This document shows positions 32,401 to 45,252 of a stretch of DNA of 64,000 nt, piece after piece (position 1 is the stretch's first letter; the number at the start of each line of letters is the position of its first letter). Below the pieces are notes generated by a model. That model made no database searches and was not told the origin of the DNA. It was given only the letters and a program-made list of their open reading frames with translations. The stretch covers positions 798,673,258-798,737,257 of the forward strand of contig CM061142.1 in the NCBI GenBank assembly GCA_030789695.1. Direction: 5' to 3'. The stretch comes from Scilla litardierei (lineage: Eukaryota; Streptophyta; Magnoliopsida; Asparagales; Asparagaceae). The position numbers and the translations under genes are program-made.

Positions 32401-33552
32401 GAAGGAAACGAACATAAGGTTTGTAAACTTCGTAAGTCCATATATGGTCTTAAACAATCCTCGAGGCAATGGTATATACGATTTCAAGAAGTTGTCTTAT
32501 CAAATGGTTTTTCCATGCTTGATGAAGATAACTGTGTATATATCAAGATGATTAAGAGCAAGCATGTTATTATGTCTCTATATGTAGATGACATTTTAAT
32601 AGCCGGAAATGACAAGGGCTTTGTGATGGATATCAAGGCTTGGCTTTCATCAGTTTTTGAGATGAAAGACATGGGAGAAGCCGCATATATCCTTAGAGTT
32701 AAGATTTCAAGGAATCGTTCGAAGAAACTTCTTTCTCTTTCACAAGAGACTTACATAAAGAAGGTTCTAGAACATTTTAATATGCAGGACTGCAAGTCCA
32801 TTGATACTCCTATAGGCAAATGCGATAATTTATGTCTGAAATCATGTCCAAAGAACCAAAAGGAAAAGGAAGTTATGGAAAAAGTTCCATATTCCAGTGC
32901 AGTTGGTAGTCTTATGTACGCTATGATGTGTACAAGACCGGACCTCTGCTTTGCCGTTGGAATGGTAAGTCGTTACCAATCCAATCCAGGGAAAGTACAC
33001 TGGAAAGCGGTTAAGAGGATAATGCGGTATCTTAAAGGAACTGCGGACTATGCTTTATGCTATCAAGGAGATGCCTTGATGCTCGAAGGCTACACTGATG
33101 CTGATTGGGCGGGTGATCTCGATGAGCGACGATCGACCTCAGGATATGTTTTTCTACTCGGATATGGTGCAATATCCTGGAGTAGCAAGAAACAATCCTG
33201 CATCGCACTTTTAACTATGGAAGACGAGTTTGTAGCATTTAGCATGGCAGTTCAAGAGGTTGTTTGGCTTAGGAAATTCTTAGCCAGGCTAATTGATGCA
33301 AGTGACTCAGGTGCTGTACCAATACACAGTGACCGTCAAGCATCTATAGCCTATGTCAAAGATCCAAAATTCCATTGTAAGACCAAACACATTGATATCA
33401 GCTACAAATTTGCAAAAGACTATGATAAGACCAAGAAGGTAGACATAAGGTACATATCTACGCATGAGATGATAGCGGATCCGCTTACGAAGGCGATCCC
33501 CAGAGATGTGTTTTACAAACACTTATCATCTCAAGGATTGCGTAAGAGCTGA
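29447..33552 (+). pseudogene. gag-pol: A1 gag-pol polyprotein (two lesions)
   Basis: Copia polyprotein of about 1370 codons. ATG 29447 (MSSFAKNIVAELNKGEK) is chosen by alignment to A2. Order: Gag with a single zinc knuckle CFKCNKFGHYARSC (about 30236), protease DSGATDH (about 30373), GAG-pre-integrase region with CWHVRLGHIGP, integrase with HSDICGP, LRTDRGGEYQS and PYTPQQNGVAERRNR, reverse transcriptase with MDVKTAFLNGELDE and YVDDILIAGN (about 32581), RNase H with TDADWAGDLDERRSTSGY and a final ADPLTKAIP. Defects: TGA at 31043-31045 where A2 has CGA, and a net one-base loss near 31592. Confidence 0.94.
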
Positions 33553-34550
33553 GTTGTACCAATGTAAATTCCCATGTCTGTAAAAGATCAAAATTTAATA
33601 AAAGAATAAGTTCTTTTTAACATTGCATATGAGTTTCTAGAAAATGTTTGTGTACATTTTAAAATCTCAGCTATATTTTTCTAGTATGTCGGACAGATTG
33701 AGGTTGGCTCTCTCACATGAGCAACCACCTTTATTATATCAGACGGATAAAATAAAGATGAGACCTGTTTAAAGTCAAAATCGTCAGACGGATGATTTAG
33801 AGTCATGACTTGAACAAAATGGTCGTATGAAAGATTTGCGTGGATGCTTACAAAAGATCTAAGAGGATTCTTAAAGCCTATCTGTCTTATGTGGGATGTG
33901 GGTCCAGAAGATTATTTGAGTAGTAAAAGGGACTCAAAATCAGACATTGTGGTGTCTGATCATCATCCTTACAAAATCATTAAGACACACGCTCCCTGGG
34001 AAAGGAGTGATGTTGTAATACGTATTCATACTACGTATGCATTTGACCATTGGGTTAGAATAGTAATTGTGTTTACTATTATGTGAGACCCAAAGACCAC
34101 ATGGGTCTTAACTCGTTACCCTTATGGACTCTAATTGGTTCCTTTAGATTTGACTGGGTGATTGCTATCTTAGCATGTTGCTTATGGACTATGGTCAATT
34201 CAGTCTGGCGGGGCATGTTAGAAAAGCAAGTCAAGTCAAGATCGAAAGGATCGCAAGAAGAGGAAGATTAATTTCATATTCACATTTGGACTTTAGAGAT
34301 TCAAAGCTGGCCAGCCAATTGTAATCCAGATGGGATTCAATTGTTGAATATAAAGTATAAGAAATGTGAAGAAATAATCTAGGGTAAAGCATGCGTTGAT
34401 CTACTCAACTTTGCACCTCGAGGAGTGTTGTGTATCTCTAACAAGTGCACAACAGCGGACTCTATGCGCATGACGGTCACACGGCCTATTTCTCGGTATG
34501 ATAAACAGCAGAGTTAAAGGAAAGATGTTTCCTTACAATCCCCTCAAGTG
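33553..34550 (+). other. A1 3' untranslated region
   Basis: About 1 kb between the pol stop and the polypurine tract, homologous to 43412-44447 of A2. No conserved ORF between the copies. Confidence 0.75.
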
Positions 34551-34561
34551 TGAGTGGGAGA
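34551..34561 (+). promoter_or_regulatory. Polypurine tract of A1
   Basis: TGAGTGGGAGA abuts the 3' LTR start TGTTGG. A2 has the same at 44448-44458. Confidence 0.85.
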
Positions 34562-35102
34562 TGTTGGATATGGACGACATGAATACACCCATGAGGGGAT
34601 GTATAAGGGTATACTGACCTCAGATGTCACGTGCACAAAAGCGTGCATGAAAACATGCACGAAGGGAACCTCTTCTCATGTGAAAAGGACCACTCGATAA
34701 GTGGAAAAAGTCATTTTATAAGTGCATAATGGCACTTGATAAGTGAATGAAGAAGAGGATAAGTAAATGTGCTAATATAGGCTAATAAGCTTATATTTAG
34801 TTATTTCCTACAATAACTACCCCTAAAGCCTATAAATAGGACCCAAGGGTAAGGCATTTACACTAATCTAACCATGCCATAAGTTTGCATAAGGCAACTT
34901 GTGTTCTTCTTCTCCCTTCCATTAAAATCCTCTTCTAAATAGAGATTTAGGCGGTGAAACACTACTTCGATCCTCTGTGACGAAGTACTGACCGTTGTGG
35001 CTAATCCGAGGGCGAAGTTCAGAGATTACGGTGCCGCGTACGCAAGCGTAAGCCTCTCCACTTCATTTGATCCTAACATCGTTGTTTTGACAGGATCCTT
35101 CA
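34562..35102 (+). repeat. 3' LTR of A1
   Basis: 541 bp, ending ATCCTTCA. TATAAATA at 34831-34838. Relative to the 5' LTR it has an extra copy of a GTGCATGAAAACATGCAC-like stretch and scattered substitutions. Confidence 0.93.
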
Positions 35103-35574
35103 TCATCGTGCCGGTTTCTAGCAATATGAGCCAAAGGTCGTCCATTCGTGCTTAAGTTGAAGATGCTACTACCACTGAAAAGGACATGAAAAAGGCTACA
35201 GAGGAGCCCCATGCTATTGAAGAGAGGGAGGCTTCACCTTCTACCTTGCCTATCAGCACTACGGCACCGGATGCTACTACTACTTCCAACAAATATATTC
35301 CAAAGGATGCCGCCAGAGACAAGGAAAGTCGAACTCCTCCCACATATCCTCAAAGGTTGGCACTAGCAAAGATAGAGAAGAAATATGCCAAGTTCTCCGA
35401 GCTCCTCAAAGGAATCCAATTGAATATAACCTTCATGGACACAATCACTGAAATCCCTACTTATGCTATATTTTTTAAGGATCTAATAACGGAAAAGCGT
35501 AAACAAGAAGAGGTGAAGCTCTTGGATAATTGCACCTCATTCATTAAGAACTATCTACCGAAGAAGTTACCGGA
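35103..35574 (+). pseudogene. Z post-gag and start of protease, left part
   Basis: Continues the Z polyprotein after A1. It has an acidic/Thr-rich linker, then RLALAKIEKKYAKFSELLKG and a FKDLITEKRK segment matching FLKDLITGRKRK in Y, ending at LPKKLPD where minus-strand X is inserted. It resumes at 53678 with PGSFTVSYSVGG. The CCGGA duplication is at 35570-35574. Confidence 0.85.
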
Positions 35575-36962
35575 TGACCGGCGCCCCCGTTTGCGGTATG
35601 GGCGCGGTGTCGGTTTACCGCAAGTGTACGGTTAGTGTAGGGTGCGGGTATATCGAACCCAGGGAGGCGAGGTTGTGCTTGAGTCAGGTAGGACCTAAAT
35701 CACCCCGAGGGGCGAGCTAGCCCGAATCGGTAAATGGTTGTCACGGAAAGAAATGAAGGGTATGAACAACAAGAAAGAAATCCCGGGACTTTGGTTTCCA
35801 ACCCGACGAGAGACTCTCTCCGATACGGCCTACGGGTATGGATAGCGATCGGGATTAGGGTCTAATGGTGAGATGTTGCCTCTGAAAGTGGTACCAGCGT
35901 CCCATGGGCCCGATATTCCGGTCGGTGCCCAGGATGATACACCGGACTTCCCGGAATCGATCAGTGGGCACTCCAGTGTCCATTAACACTGATCGATCCC
36001 GGGAGCACTAAGCCCGCAACGATAACTCCCAACGTCTCATCCTGCCGCTCTCGCGTGCTAGGATTAGACGTCTACGCTATGGGTGTGAGCTATGGCTAGG
36101 GAGTCAACCGCCAAGTTTATTCCCCCTTGGCCCAATGGTCAAAGGCGGTCTTTTTCCCACCGATGACAATGAAACACCCCGCGTAACCATTAGATTCCTA
36201 ATCCCTATCGATTTCCTAACCCTATGGACGCATCGGGAAGAGCCCCCGAAGGGGTTTCCACCAAAATCCCAGATTTGGGAACTACTCACAAAAATCCATG
36301 AAAAAGCGATCTAAATAAAAATTAACCGTTGGAATCATAATCAGACGATTGTAATGCGGAAGTAATAGAGTAAGTAAGACAATACTAAAATTTGAGGAAG
36401 ATCCGAAAACTTACAAAAGAACAGAAATTACAGCCGTCACAATGTGAGAAAACAGTAAAAAACTCGCAGCTCCCCGTTTCTGGAACCCTATGGGTTCTAT
36501 TTATAGACTCTCGCATCAACCGATCGGTTGATAAGTCAACCGATCGGTTGATCCGTTACAAAATAATAACAGAAAACGGCGAGCTTTCACCCGATCACAT
36601 GAACCGGTCAGGTGAGTTCTTGAGTGACCGGTTGGATCTTGACGCCGTCGGGTGAAGCGATCGGTTTGGTGCCCATGTCTTCAGCTCCTCATCTTCAGCT
36701 ACAGATGAACCGATCGGGTGAGAGTCACCCGATCGGTTGGCATTTTGCTCGAAAAAACAGAGAACAGGCCCCCGCTGAACCGGTCTGTGAACCGGTCGGG
36801 TGACTTCCATGTGAGCTCCGGCTGAGACCGGGTGGTGCACGCGTGCATCACCCGATCAGTTGGAGATGACCAACCGACCGGGTGAGGGGCTGAAAGATGA
36901 ATTCTTCGACGTTTGACCCACTGGATCACGCGTGACTCCTCCCGTTGCTCCGGGGACTTGAG
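35575..36962 (-). repeat. 3' LTR of minus X, distal part
   Basis: The 3' LTR read on the minus strand; this is its end half, starting on the plus strand at TGACCGGCGCC. It contains a palindrome cluster (36513-36885) and a TATA box (36498-36505, minus). A2 interrupts it at 36962 and the LTR resumes at 45071. The right LTR shows the empty site as GGGACTTGAGATATCATCG near 53495-53514. Confidence 0.93.
36513..36885. repeat. CCGATCGG palindromes in left X LTR
   Basis: Same cluster as in the plus copy: words such as CAACCGATCGGTTGA and CACCCGATCGGTTGG, about ten copies. Confidence 0.85.
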
Positions 36963-37569
36963 TGTTGGATATGGAAGACGTTTGTACACCCTTGTGGGGG
37001 ATGTACGAGGGAATACGGACCTCGAACGTCGCGTACATGAAGTCGTGTACAAAGGGAATTTGTTCCCTTGCGGAGAGGATCTCAGGATGAGTGGGAAAGT
37101 CGCATTATATATGCATAAGTGCATGCGACATATGGCTTATAAAGGGGGAATATCTTAAGCTTATGTTGTACCATGCATATGGTACAACTTAAGCTTATAA
37201 TGTGCCATGTATCATGGTACACCTTAATTAAGTTGTTCCAAAGGAACAACTTACCCTAAAATAACTACCTTGGGGGCTATAAATAAGACCCAAGGGTAAG
37301 CCATTTCTTACACCTTTTGCATGAAATTCATGCATGCATCTTCATCCTAGCGAAGCTCTGCAGAAATCCTTTCTCTCCCTCTTATCCAAGTTCTTAATCT
37401 AAAGTAGAGATTTAGATTGTGGATTAGTAGCCTTACTCCGTTCGTGAGAAGACTCGATCCGTCGTGGCGAATCCGAAGGCGAAGTTTGTAGACTACCGTG
37501 CCGCATACGCAAGCGTAAGTCTAAACTTCATATTATCGATCCTAACTCTGTTTTGGACAGGATCCTACA
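36963..37569 (+). repeat. 5' LTR of A2
   Basis: 607 bp, TGTTGGATATGG to ATCCTACA, TATAAATA at 37278-37285. It carries CATGCATATGGTAC and TATCATGGTAC imperfect inverted words in its middle. Confidence 0.95.
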
Positions 37570-37570
37570 T

Positions 37571-37583
37571 TGGTATCAGAGCC
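37571..37583 (+). promoter_or_regulatory. Primer-binding site of A2
   Basis: TGGTATCAGAGCC, perfect initiator tRNA-Met type site one base after the LTR. Confidence 0.92.
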
Positions 37584-39307
37584 ATATGGGTTCGCCCCGG
37601 AGAAACTATGAACGAGTCGTTGTCTTTTTCACGGATGGGTATCCTACCATTACGGATATGGTAGGAACACTTCGTGACGGAGAGAACGCAGTGGTTGTTC
37701 TTTTCACGTTAGGGTCTTCTGTCATTACGGATATGGCAGGAACTCTCCGTGACGGGAAGAACCGACCGTTCATATCGTCAAACTCGCTCTCTTCATGGAT
37801 GCTGAGTCTCCATTCATAGGGAATGGGCGCTCTCTTCATGTGGAGCGCGTAGTTTACGAGTTTTTGAAGTGGGTTCATTTTTTGGCACACGGCCATTGGA
37901 GGACAACTACTTCCTCGACGAACGGGTGCTTCACCGGAGAAGAAGGTGGTGGTTATTCCCATCGGGGAAGATGAATTTTTTTTGTGTGCATGTGCACCAT
38001 GACCAAATGGGTTATGAAGGCCATGCACCCCCCTCCCCATGCGGAGGGGGTTGGCTACGGCCAATAACCACCACGGCAACCCCCTCCGGCGGGGGTGTGC
38101 GGCCTCCCATGAAAGGGGAAACCGGCCATGGCCAAAGGGCCATGGCCGGTCAAGGCAAAAACGCCATGGCCGGGCCATGGCCGGCTGGCCCTGGCCGGCC
38201 ACGGCCAGGGCCAGAAGGCCCTGGCCGTGGCCAGGCCACGGCCTGGCCTCCCTGGCCGAGGCCAGGGCAGGGGCCCTGGCCTCTGGCCAGGGCCTTGCCG
38301 CCCTGGCAGAGGCCAGGGCAGGGGCCCTGGCCTCAGGCCAGGGCCCGGCCGCCCTGGCCGAGGCCAGGGCAGGGGCCCTGGCCCCGGCCAGGGGCCTCTG
38401 GCCTAGGCCAGGCCAGGCAGAGGCCTGGCCGGCCTCTGGCCGAGGCCAGGCCAGTGGCCAGGCCGGCCCTGGCAGTGGCCAGGGTTGCCGCAGGCCGTCC
38501 TTGGCCGGGGGCCGGACTGATCGGCACTGGCCGGGAGAAGTTTCAGACCAATTCGGCAAAGGCCTTGGTCGAACTAGCCCATACGGGGCCAAACGACAGT
38601 CGTCTGCATCAAATTTCTCTCATACGGGGGGAAACGCCTGGATCCATACGGGAGCCGGCGACGATAATTTGCAAAAAAATCCCCAAAAGGGGGATCCGAC
38701 CTAGGCACGGCTACGGCTCATTCCCGACAAATGGTCAGGAAGTGCCGAATATTTCACTAGTATCATAAGGGTACTAAGTTGAAATATATTTTTTTTGAAA
38801 AATACGTTTTCATACGTTTTGAAAAATAAGTTTTCAAAAACGCTTTTCCGCTGCAAAGTACTATAAGAGTACTAACATTTGATAAAGTGAGGGAGAAATA
38901 TTGAAAGTTACTCTAGATGGTGATTGGAAACATAGTGACCTTTCCGATTCTAGAGTAACATCTTCAGTATTTTTCGAAAGTAACTTATCAAATGTAATAA
39001 TATCATTCCAAGTGGGATTTTTTTTTCAAGTGGGAGTGATATTAAACTAGTCTGAAATTTCACATTCGATTGATTCAGTATCTCAATGGATCATGATTCG
39101 ACCAGTGGTCTTTTGGACTAGTTTGTGGGACACCTCAGTTAGTCTGGGGGTAGTGAACCATGACTTAGCCATTTCCCTGGTCGGTCCGCTGGCCGAGACT
39201 AATGAATCATGAAAATGTATGATGACTATGTATATAAGAAATTTATGCAATGATTTTTGATCGAACCTTTGGTTTTTTATGTCTTTTTGCAGCATTTTAA
39301 AAGTAAA
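37584..39307 (+). other. A2 leader with GGCC array
   Basis: Homologous to the A1 leader. The GGCC-rich palindrome array spans about 38120-38520 and is shorter than in A1, with different unit order, so it evolves quickly. A CAAGTGGGA pair recurs at about 39008-39035. Long ORFs on both strands are artefacts. Confidence 0.8.
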
Positions 39308-42300
39308 ATGTCTTCCGCTTCAAAGAATATCGTCGCTGAGTTAAACAAAGGTGAAAAACTCAATGGCGATAATTACAAACTTTGGTCCATCAAGATACAA
39401 TACGTTCTAGAGGAGCAAGAAGTGCTCGAAACTCTAAAGAACGTTATGATTGAACCTGAGTTGGGCACTACGGCCCAACACCGATGAGACAAGGAAGCTT
39501 TTGATGCTTGGTCTCGGAAGAATAAGATAGCGCGCATTACGTTATTAAGCAGTATGGCTGATGACATAATGCGCATCTTCCGAGAACATGACCTAGCCAT
39601 GGACATATGGTCCAAGCTAGAGGAGAAGTTCGGTGGCACATCGGTGTCCAAACTTCGCGCCTTAACTATAAAGTTCGATACATATAAGAAACGTCCAGAT
39701 CATTCCATGGGGAAACATCTGCGACATATGGCGAACCTTATCTCAGAGTTAAAGGTCGCAGGTCATGTGCTCACGGATGAGCAACAAATCCAAGCAGTCA
39801 TACGTTCCCTACCAAATGGGTGGGACCAAATGAAGATGCATCTCACTCACAATGAGAGCATCAAGACCTTCAGCGATGTTTCCAAGCACCTCGAATTAGA
39901 GGAAGAGCGGCTTGCGGCTGCCAAACCAAGTGCAGAAGTGCACATGGTTGCTAGTTCCTCACACGGGGGAAAGAAACGGAAAAATCGTTCGAAGTTCACT
40001 AATGAACGTAATAAGCAACCTGAGTCTACCAAGAAACCCAAACATAAGGGTGGGCACAAGCAATGGCACAAGAAGAAAGACTTGAAGAGGATCAAGTGCT
40101 TCAAGTGCAACAAGCTCGGTCACTATGCTCGTTCGTGTACGAGTGGAGGGGACGAGGTAACGTGTAAATATACTAGTTACATATGTGTTTCTAGTTCGAT
40201 ATTTCTTGTGGAATCTAATCCGTTTTGGATAATTGATTCAGGTGCCACCGACCACATAGCAAGGGACAGACGGTCCTTCGTGGAGTATCACCGGATACCC
40301 CAAGGAACGAAGTGGATCTATGTAGGAAACAACACACGTGTTGAAGTGAAAGGCGTTGGGACTTGCAAGCTAGTCTTGGACAACGGCCGCACTCTCCTAC
40401 TTCATGATGTCCTCTTCGCTCCAGATATTCGAAGGAATATAATTTCTGTGGTTGTATTAATGGGTCTTGGCTATAGCTGGTTTTTTCATGATTGTAATAT
40501 GGACTTAAGTTGTAATAATACTCTTATTGGTACTGGGTTTGTATTTAAAGGATTTATTGTAATGAGTACAATGTATGATTCCTCATGTAATGAAAATTTC
40601 CTTGTTGCAAATTCTAAGACTTATGAGTCTGATGTGAATTGTTGGCACGCAAGGCTTGGTCATATTGGACCAACGCGTATGGATAGACTTGCCAAACGTG
40701 GCCTTCTATCCAATGTTTCAAAGGTTGAAATGTCGACCTGCGAACATTGCCTTGTGGGGAAATCTTGTCGCAAGCCGTTTGGAACCGGCACAAGGGCCGA
40801 GGTTCCATTACAGCTTATCCATTCGGACATATGTGGTCCGATGAATGTCAAGACAAGACGCGGAAAGTCCTATTTCATCACTTTTATTGATGATTTCACC
40901 CGATTCGGACATATCTATTTGATATCCCACAAAAGTGAAGCTTTGGCTTGCTTTAAAAACTATATGAGTTTAGTGGAGAATCAATTAGATCGCAAGATTA
41001 AGGTCTAGCGAACCGATAGGGGCGGTGAATATCAATCAATAAATTTTAAGGAACTTTGTGATGAAAAAGGCATAGTACATCAGGTAACTATGCCTTATAC
41101 TCCTCAACAAAACAGTGTTGCAGAAAGGAGAAATAGGACTTTAATGGAAATGGTCCGTTCAATGATGGCGCAAGCTAACTTGCCAATCACCTTTTGGGGT
41201 GATGCATTATTAACGGCCACTTTCATTTTAAACCGTGTACCCTCGAAATCAGTTAGCTCCACTCCTTATGAGTTGTGGAACCAAAGGTCTCCTGACTAAA
41301 ACATTTTGAAACCTTGGGGTTGTGCATCCTACGCACATATTTCCTCCCATAAGTATGTCAAACTTGGGCCAAGGGGAAGGAAATGTATCTTTATACGATA
41401 CGCAGAAAACTCCAAAGTTTATGTTTTTATTAGTCAGGAAGACAATGGTGGGCTAATTGAGTTTGAGTCGAGGGATGTCACTTTCTTGGAAAACGAGTTT
41501 CCAAGACAGGGCGAGATAAGTCAGGACTTATCTCTATTTGAGATTTATGATCAAGAAGGATTACCTCATTCGAGTGGGAGAATTCTTGGTGAAAATGAAA
41601 ATACGTTTCAACCTTCACCAATGGATTATACGAATGACGATTATCCTATTCCATACGGGAATAATGATCCAAGTGGGAGCAATTCTAACGACATTCCAAG
41701 TGGGAGTGATATTAGAATTGATCTAAATTCAAGTCAACAAGGACTTGAAGAATCTCAAATACGACGTAGTAGTCGTACAAGGTTGGCTCCTCTAAGATTT
41801 GAGGATGAATTTCCGCAAACCTTTATGACTTTACTACAAGAAGATGACGAGCCTGCTACTTTCAAACAGGCCGTATCTTGCCCTGCTAAAGACAAATGGA
41901 TGGAAACGATGCAAGAGGAGTTAGAATCCATGAAAGTTAACCAAGTCTGGGACTTGGTTGACTTACCCAGAGGACGTAGAGCTATTGTGAACAAATGGGT
42001 TCTCAAGATCAAGCATAAGGCTGATGGCTCTATTGACAGATATAAAGCTCGCCTTGTCGCGAAAGGTTTTACGCAACAGGAAGGGATAGACTACGAAGAG
42101 ACTTTCTCACATGTTGTTCGTTTTACCTCAATTCGCCTGATTCTGGCAATGGTAGCTTGCTTAGACCTCGAATTACATCAAATGGATGTAAAGACTGCCT
42201 TTCTCAATGGAGAATTGGACGAGGAGATCTATATGGAACAACCAACAGGGTTTGTAAAAGAAGAAAACGAACATAAGGTTTGTAAACTTCTTAAATCCAT

Positions 42301-43411
42301 ATATGGTCTTAAACAATCCTCGAGGCAATGGTATATACGATTTCAAGAGGTTGTCTTATTAAATGGATTTTCCATGCTTGATGAAGATAACTGTGTATAT
42401 ATCAAGAGGAATAAGAACAAGTATGTTATTATGTCTCTATATGTAGATGACATTTTAATAGCCGGAAATGACAAGGGCTTTGTGATGGATATCAAGGCTT
42501 GGCTTTCATCAGTTTTTGAGATGAAAGACATGGGAGAAGCCGCATATATCCTTGGAGTTAAGATTTCAAGGAACCGTTCAAAGAAACTTCTTTCTCTTTC
42601 ACAGGAGACTTATATAAAGAAGGTTCTAGAACGTTTTAATATGCAGGACTGCAAGTCCATTGATACTCCAATAAGCAAGTGCGACAATTTATGTCTGAAA
42701 TCATGTCCAAAGAACCAAAAAGAGAAGGAGATTATGGAAAAAGTTCCATATTCCAGTGCAGTTGGTAGTCTAATGTACGCTATGATGTGTACAAGACCGG
42801 ACATCTGTTTTGCCGTTGGAATGGTAAGTCGTTACCAATCCAACCCAGGGCAAGTACACTGGAAAGCGGTTAAGAGAATAATGCGGTATCTCAAAGGAAC
42901 TGCAGACTTTGCTTTATGCTATCAAGGAGATGCCTTGAGGCTCGAAGGCTACACTGATGCTGATTGGGCGGGTGATCTCGATGAGCGACGATCGACCTCA
43001 GGATATGTTTTTCTACTCGGATCTGGTGCAATATCCTGGAGTAGCAAGAAACAATCCTGCATCGCACTTTCAACCATGGAAGTCGAGTTTGTAGCATTTA
43101 GCATGGCAGTTCAAGAGGCTGTTTGGCTTAGGAAGTTCTTAGACAGGCTAATTAATGCAAGTGACTCAGGTGCTGTACCTATACACAACGACAGTCAAGC
43201 ATCTATAGCCTATGTCAAAGATCCGAAATTCCATTGTAAGACCAAGCACATAGATATCCGCTACAAATTTGCAAAAGACTATGATAAGACCAAGAAGGTA
43301 GACATAAGGTACATATCTACGCATGAGATGATAGCGGATCCGCTTACGAAGGCGATCCCCAGAGATGTGTTTTACAAACACTTATCATCTCAAGGATTGC
43401 GTAAGAGCTGA
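39308..43411 (+). pseudogene. gag-pol: A2 gag-pol polyprotein (three nonsense codons)
   Basis: ATG 39308 (MSSASKNIVAELNKGEK). One reading frame through Gag (zinc knuckle CFKCNKLGHYARSC), protease (DSGATDH), integrase (HSDICGP, PYTPQQNSVAERRNR), reverse transcriptase (YVDDILIAGN, about 42440) and RNase H (TDADWAGDLDERRSTSGY) to the stop at 43411. Stops at 39485 (TGA, CGA in A1), 41006 (TAG, TTG in A1) and 41297 (TAA, TTA in A1) break it. A conserved NG in the integrase PQQNG motif is NS here. About 1% LTR divergence with three stops suggests it decayed after insertion or was copied in trans. Confidence 0.95.
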
Positions 43412-44447
43412 GTTGTACCAATGTAAATTCCCATGTCTGTAAATGATCAAAATTAATAAAAGAATAAGTTCTTTTTCAAACATTGCATATGAATTTCTTA
43501 AGAAATGTTTGTGTACATTTTTGAAATCTCAGCTGAATTGTGTGTATGTCGGACAGATTAAGGTTGGCTCTCTCACATGAGCAACCGCCTTATCTTATCA
43601 GATGGATAAGATAGAGATGAGACTAGTTTAAAGTCAAAATCATTAGACGAATGATTTAGAGTCATGACTTAAACAAGATAGTCGAATGAAAGATCTGCAT
43701 CATATGGATGCTTACAAAAGATCTGAGATCTGTATCACAAGGATATTTGAAAGAGATCTCATAGGATTTTTTCCTATCTGTCTTATGCAGGATGAGAGTC
43801 CGTGAATATTTCACGAGTAGTAAGGGGACTCAAAAAGATAGTCACTGTGGTGTCTGATCTTTTCATCCGTACAACATCATTAAGACATACTCTCCCTGGG
43901 AAAGGAGTGATGTTGTAATACGTGTTCATACCACATATGCATTTCGACCACTGAGTTAGTAGCAATAGTGTTTGCTATTATGTGAGACTCAAAGGCCATA
44001 TGGGTCTTAACTCTTACCCTCAAGGACTCCAATTGGTTCCTTTAGATTTGACGAAATGATCGCTATCTTAGCGTGTTACTTATGGGCTATGATAATTCGG
44101 CTCGGCGGGGCACGTTAGAAAAGCGAGTCTAGTCAAGATCAGAAGGTTCGCAAGAAGAGGAAGATTGATTTCATATTCGCATTTGGACTTTAATGATTCA
44201 AAGCTGGCCAGCCAATTGTAATCCAGATGGGATTCAATTGTTGAATATAAAGTATAAGAAATGCGAAGAAATAATCTAGGGTAAAGCATGCGTTGAACTA
44301 CTCAACTTTGCACCTTCGAGGTCGTTGTGTATCTCTAACAAGTGCACAACAACAGACTCTACGCGCATGACGGTCGCACGGTCTATTTCTCGGTATGATA
44401 GATGAAAGAACTAAGGGAAAGACGTTCTCTTACAATCCCCTCAAGTG
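43412..44447 (+). other. A2 3' untranslated region
   Basis: About 1 kb, no coding conservation with A1. The polypurine tract is at 44448-44458, ending GTGGGAGA next to the LTR. Confidence 0.75.
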
Positions 44448-44458
44448 TGAGTGGGAGA

Positions 44459-45065
44459 TGTTGGATATGGAAGACGTTTGTACACCCTTGTGGGGGATGT
44501 ACGAGGGAATACGGACCTCGAACGTCGCGTACACGAAGTCGTGTACAAAGGGAATCTGTTCCCTTGCGGAGAGGATCTCTGGATGAGTGGGAAAGTCGCA
44601 TTATATATGCATAAGTGCATGCGACATATGGCTTATAAAGGGGGAATATCTTAAGCTTATGTTGTACCATGCATATGGTACAACTTAAGCTTATAATGTG
44701 CCATGTATCATGGTACACCTTAATTAAGTTGTTCCAAAGGAACAACTTACCCTAAAATAACTACCTTGGGGGCTATAAATAAGACCCAAGGGTAAGCCAT
44801 TTCTTACACCTTTTGCATGAAATTCATGCATGCATCTTCATCCTAGCGAAGCTCTGCAGAAATCCTTTCTCTCCCTCTTATCCAAGTTCTTAATCTAAAG
44901 TAGAGATTTAGATTGTGGATTAGTAGCCTTACTCCGTTCGTGAGAAGACTCGATCCGTCGTGGCGAATCCGAAGGCGAAGTTCGTAGACTACCGTGCCGC
45001 ATACGCAAGCGTAAGTCTAAACTTCATATTATCGATCCTAACTCTGTTTTGGACAGGATCCTACA
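44459..45065 (+). repeat. 3' LTR of A2
   Basis: 607 bp, near-identical to the 5' LTR; TATAAATA at 44774-44781. Confidence 0.95.
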
Positions 45066-45070
45066 TTGAG

Positions 45071-45238
45071 ATATCATCGTTAAACATCCCCTACGTGGCC
45101 AACCTCCTGCAAACACGGATAAACAAAGAAAAGTGAAAGAAAACGAGAAAATACGTGAAAACGAATAAAACACGGCGAAAAACACGGGGAAACACAAAAG
45201 AAAACGTGCGTGAATATATGAAATATAAACGCACGTCA
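45071..45238 (-). repeat. 3' LTR of minus X, proximal part
   Basis: The start of the X 3' LTR (minus strand TGACGTGCG at 45238), separated from its other part by A2. The polypurine tract AGCTTGGGGGATTT is at 45239-45252 on the minus strand. Confidence 0.92.
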
Positions 45239-45252
45239 AAATCCCCCAAGCT

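Larger units (their letters stand above)
27082..35102 (+). mobile_element. Ty1/copia element A1
   Basis: Full-length copia element: LTRs 27082-27607 and 34562-35102, tRNA-Met type primer site, GGCC-rich leader, gag-pol and polypurine tract. The flanking 5-mers are TCATG (27077-27081) and TCATC (35103-35107), one mismatch, consistent with an aged target duplication. Z resumes on both sides. The LTRs differ at many sites and by a 15-base length difference, so A1 is older than A2. Confidence 0.93.
36963..45065 (+). mobile_element. Ty1/copia element A2
   Basis: Same family as A1. LTRs are both 607 bp (36963-37569, 44459-45065) with about four differences seen, and TTGAG flanks both ends (36958-36962, 45066-45070). 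It lies in the 3' LTR of minus X. It is one of the youngest inserts by LTR similarity. The polyprotein frame is single but has three nonsense codons. Confidence 0.95.

Noticed and set aside
41006..41299. A2 stops as recoded codons
   Set aside because: Sister copy A1 has sense codons at each position, and the stops fall within conserved integrase; ordinary mutation explains them.
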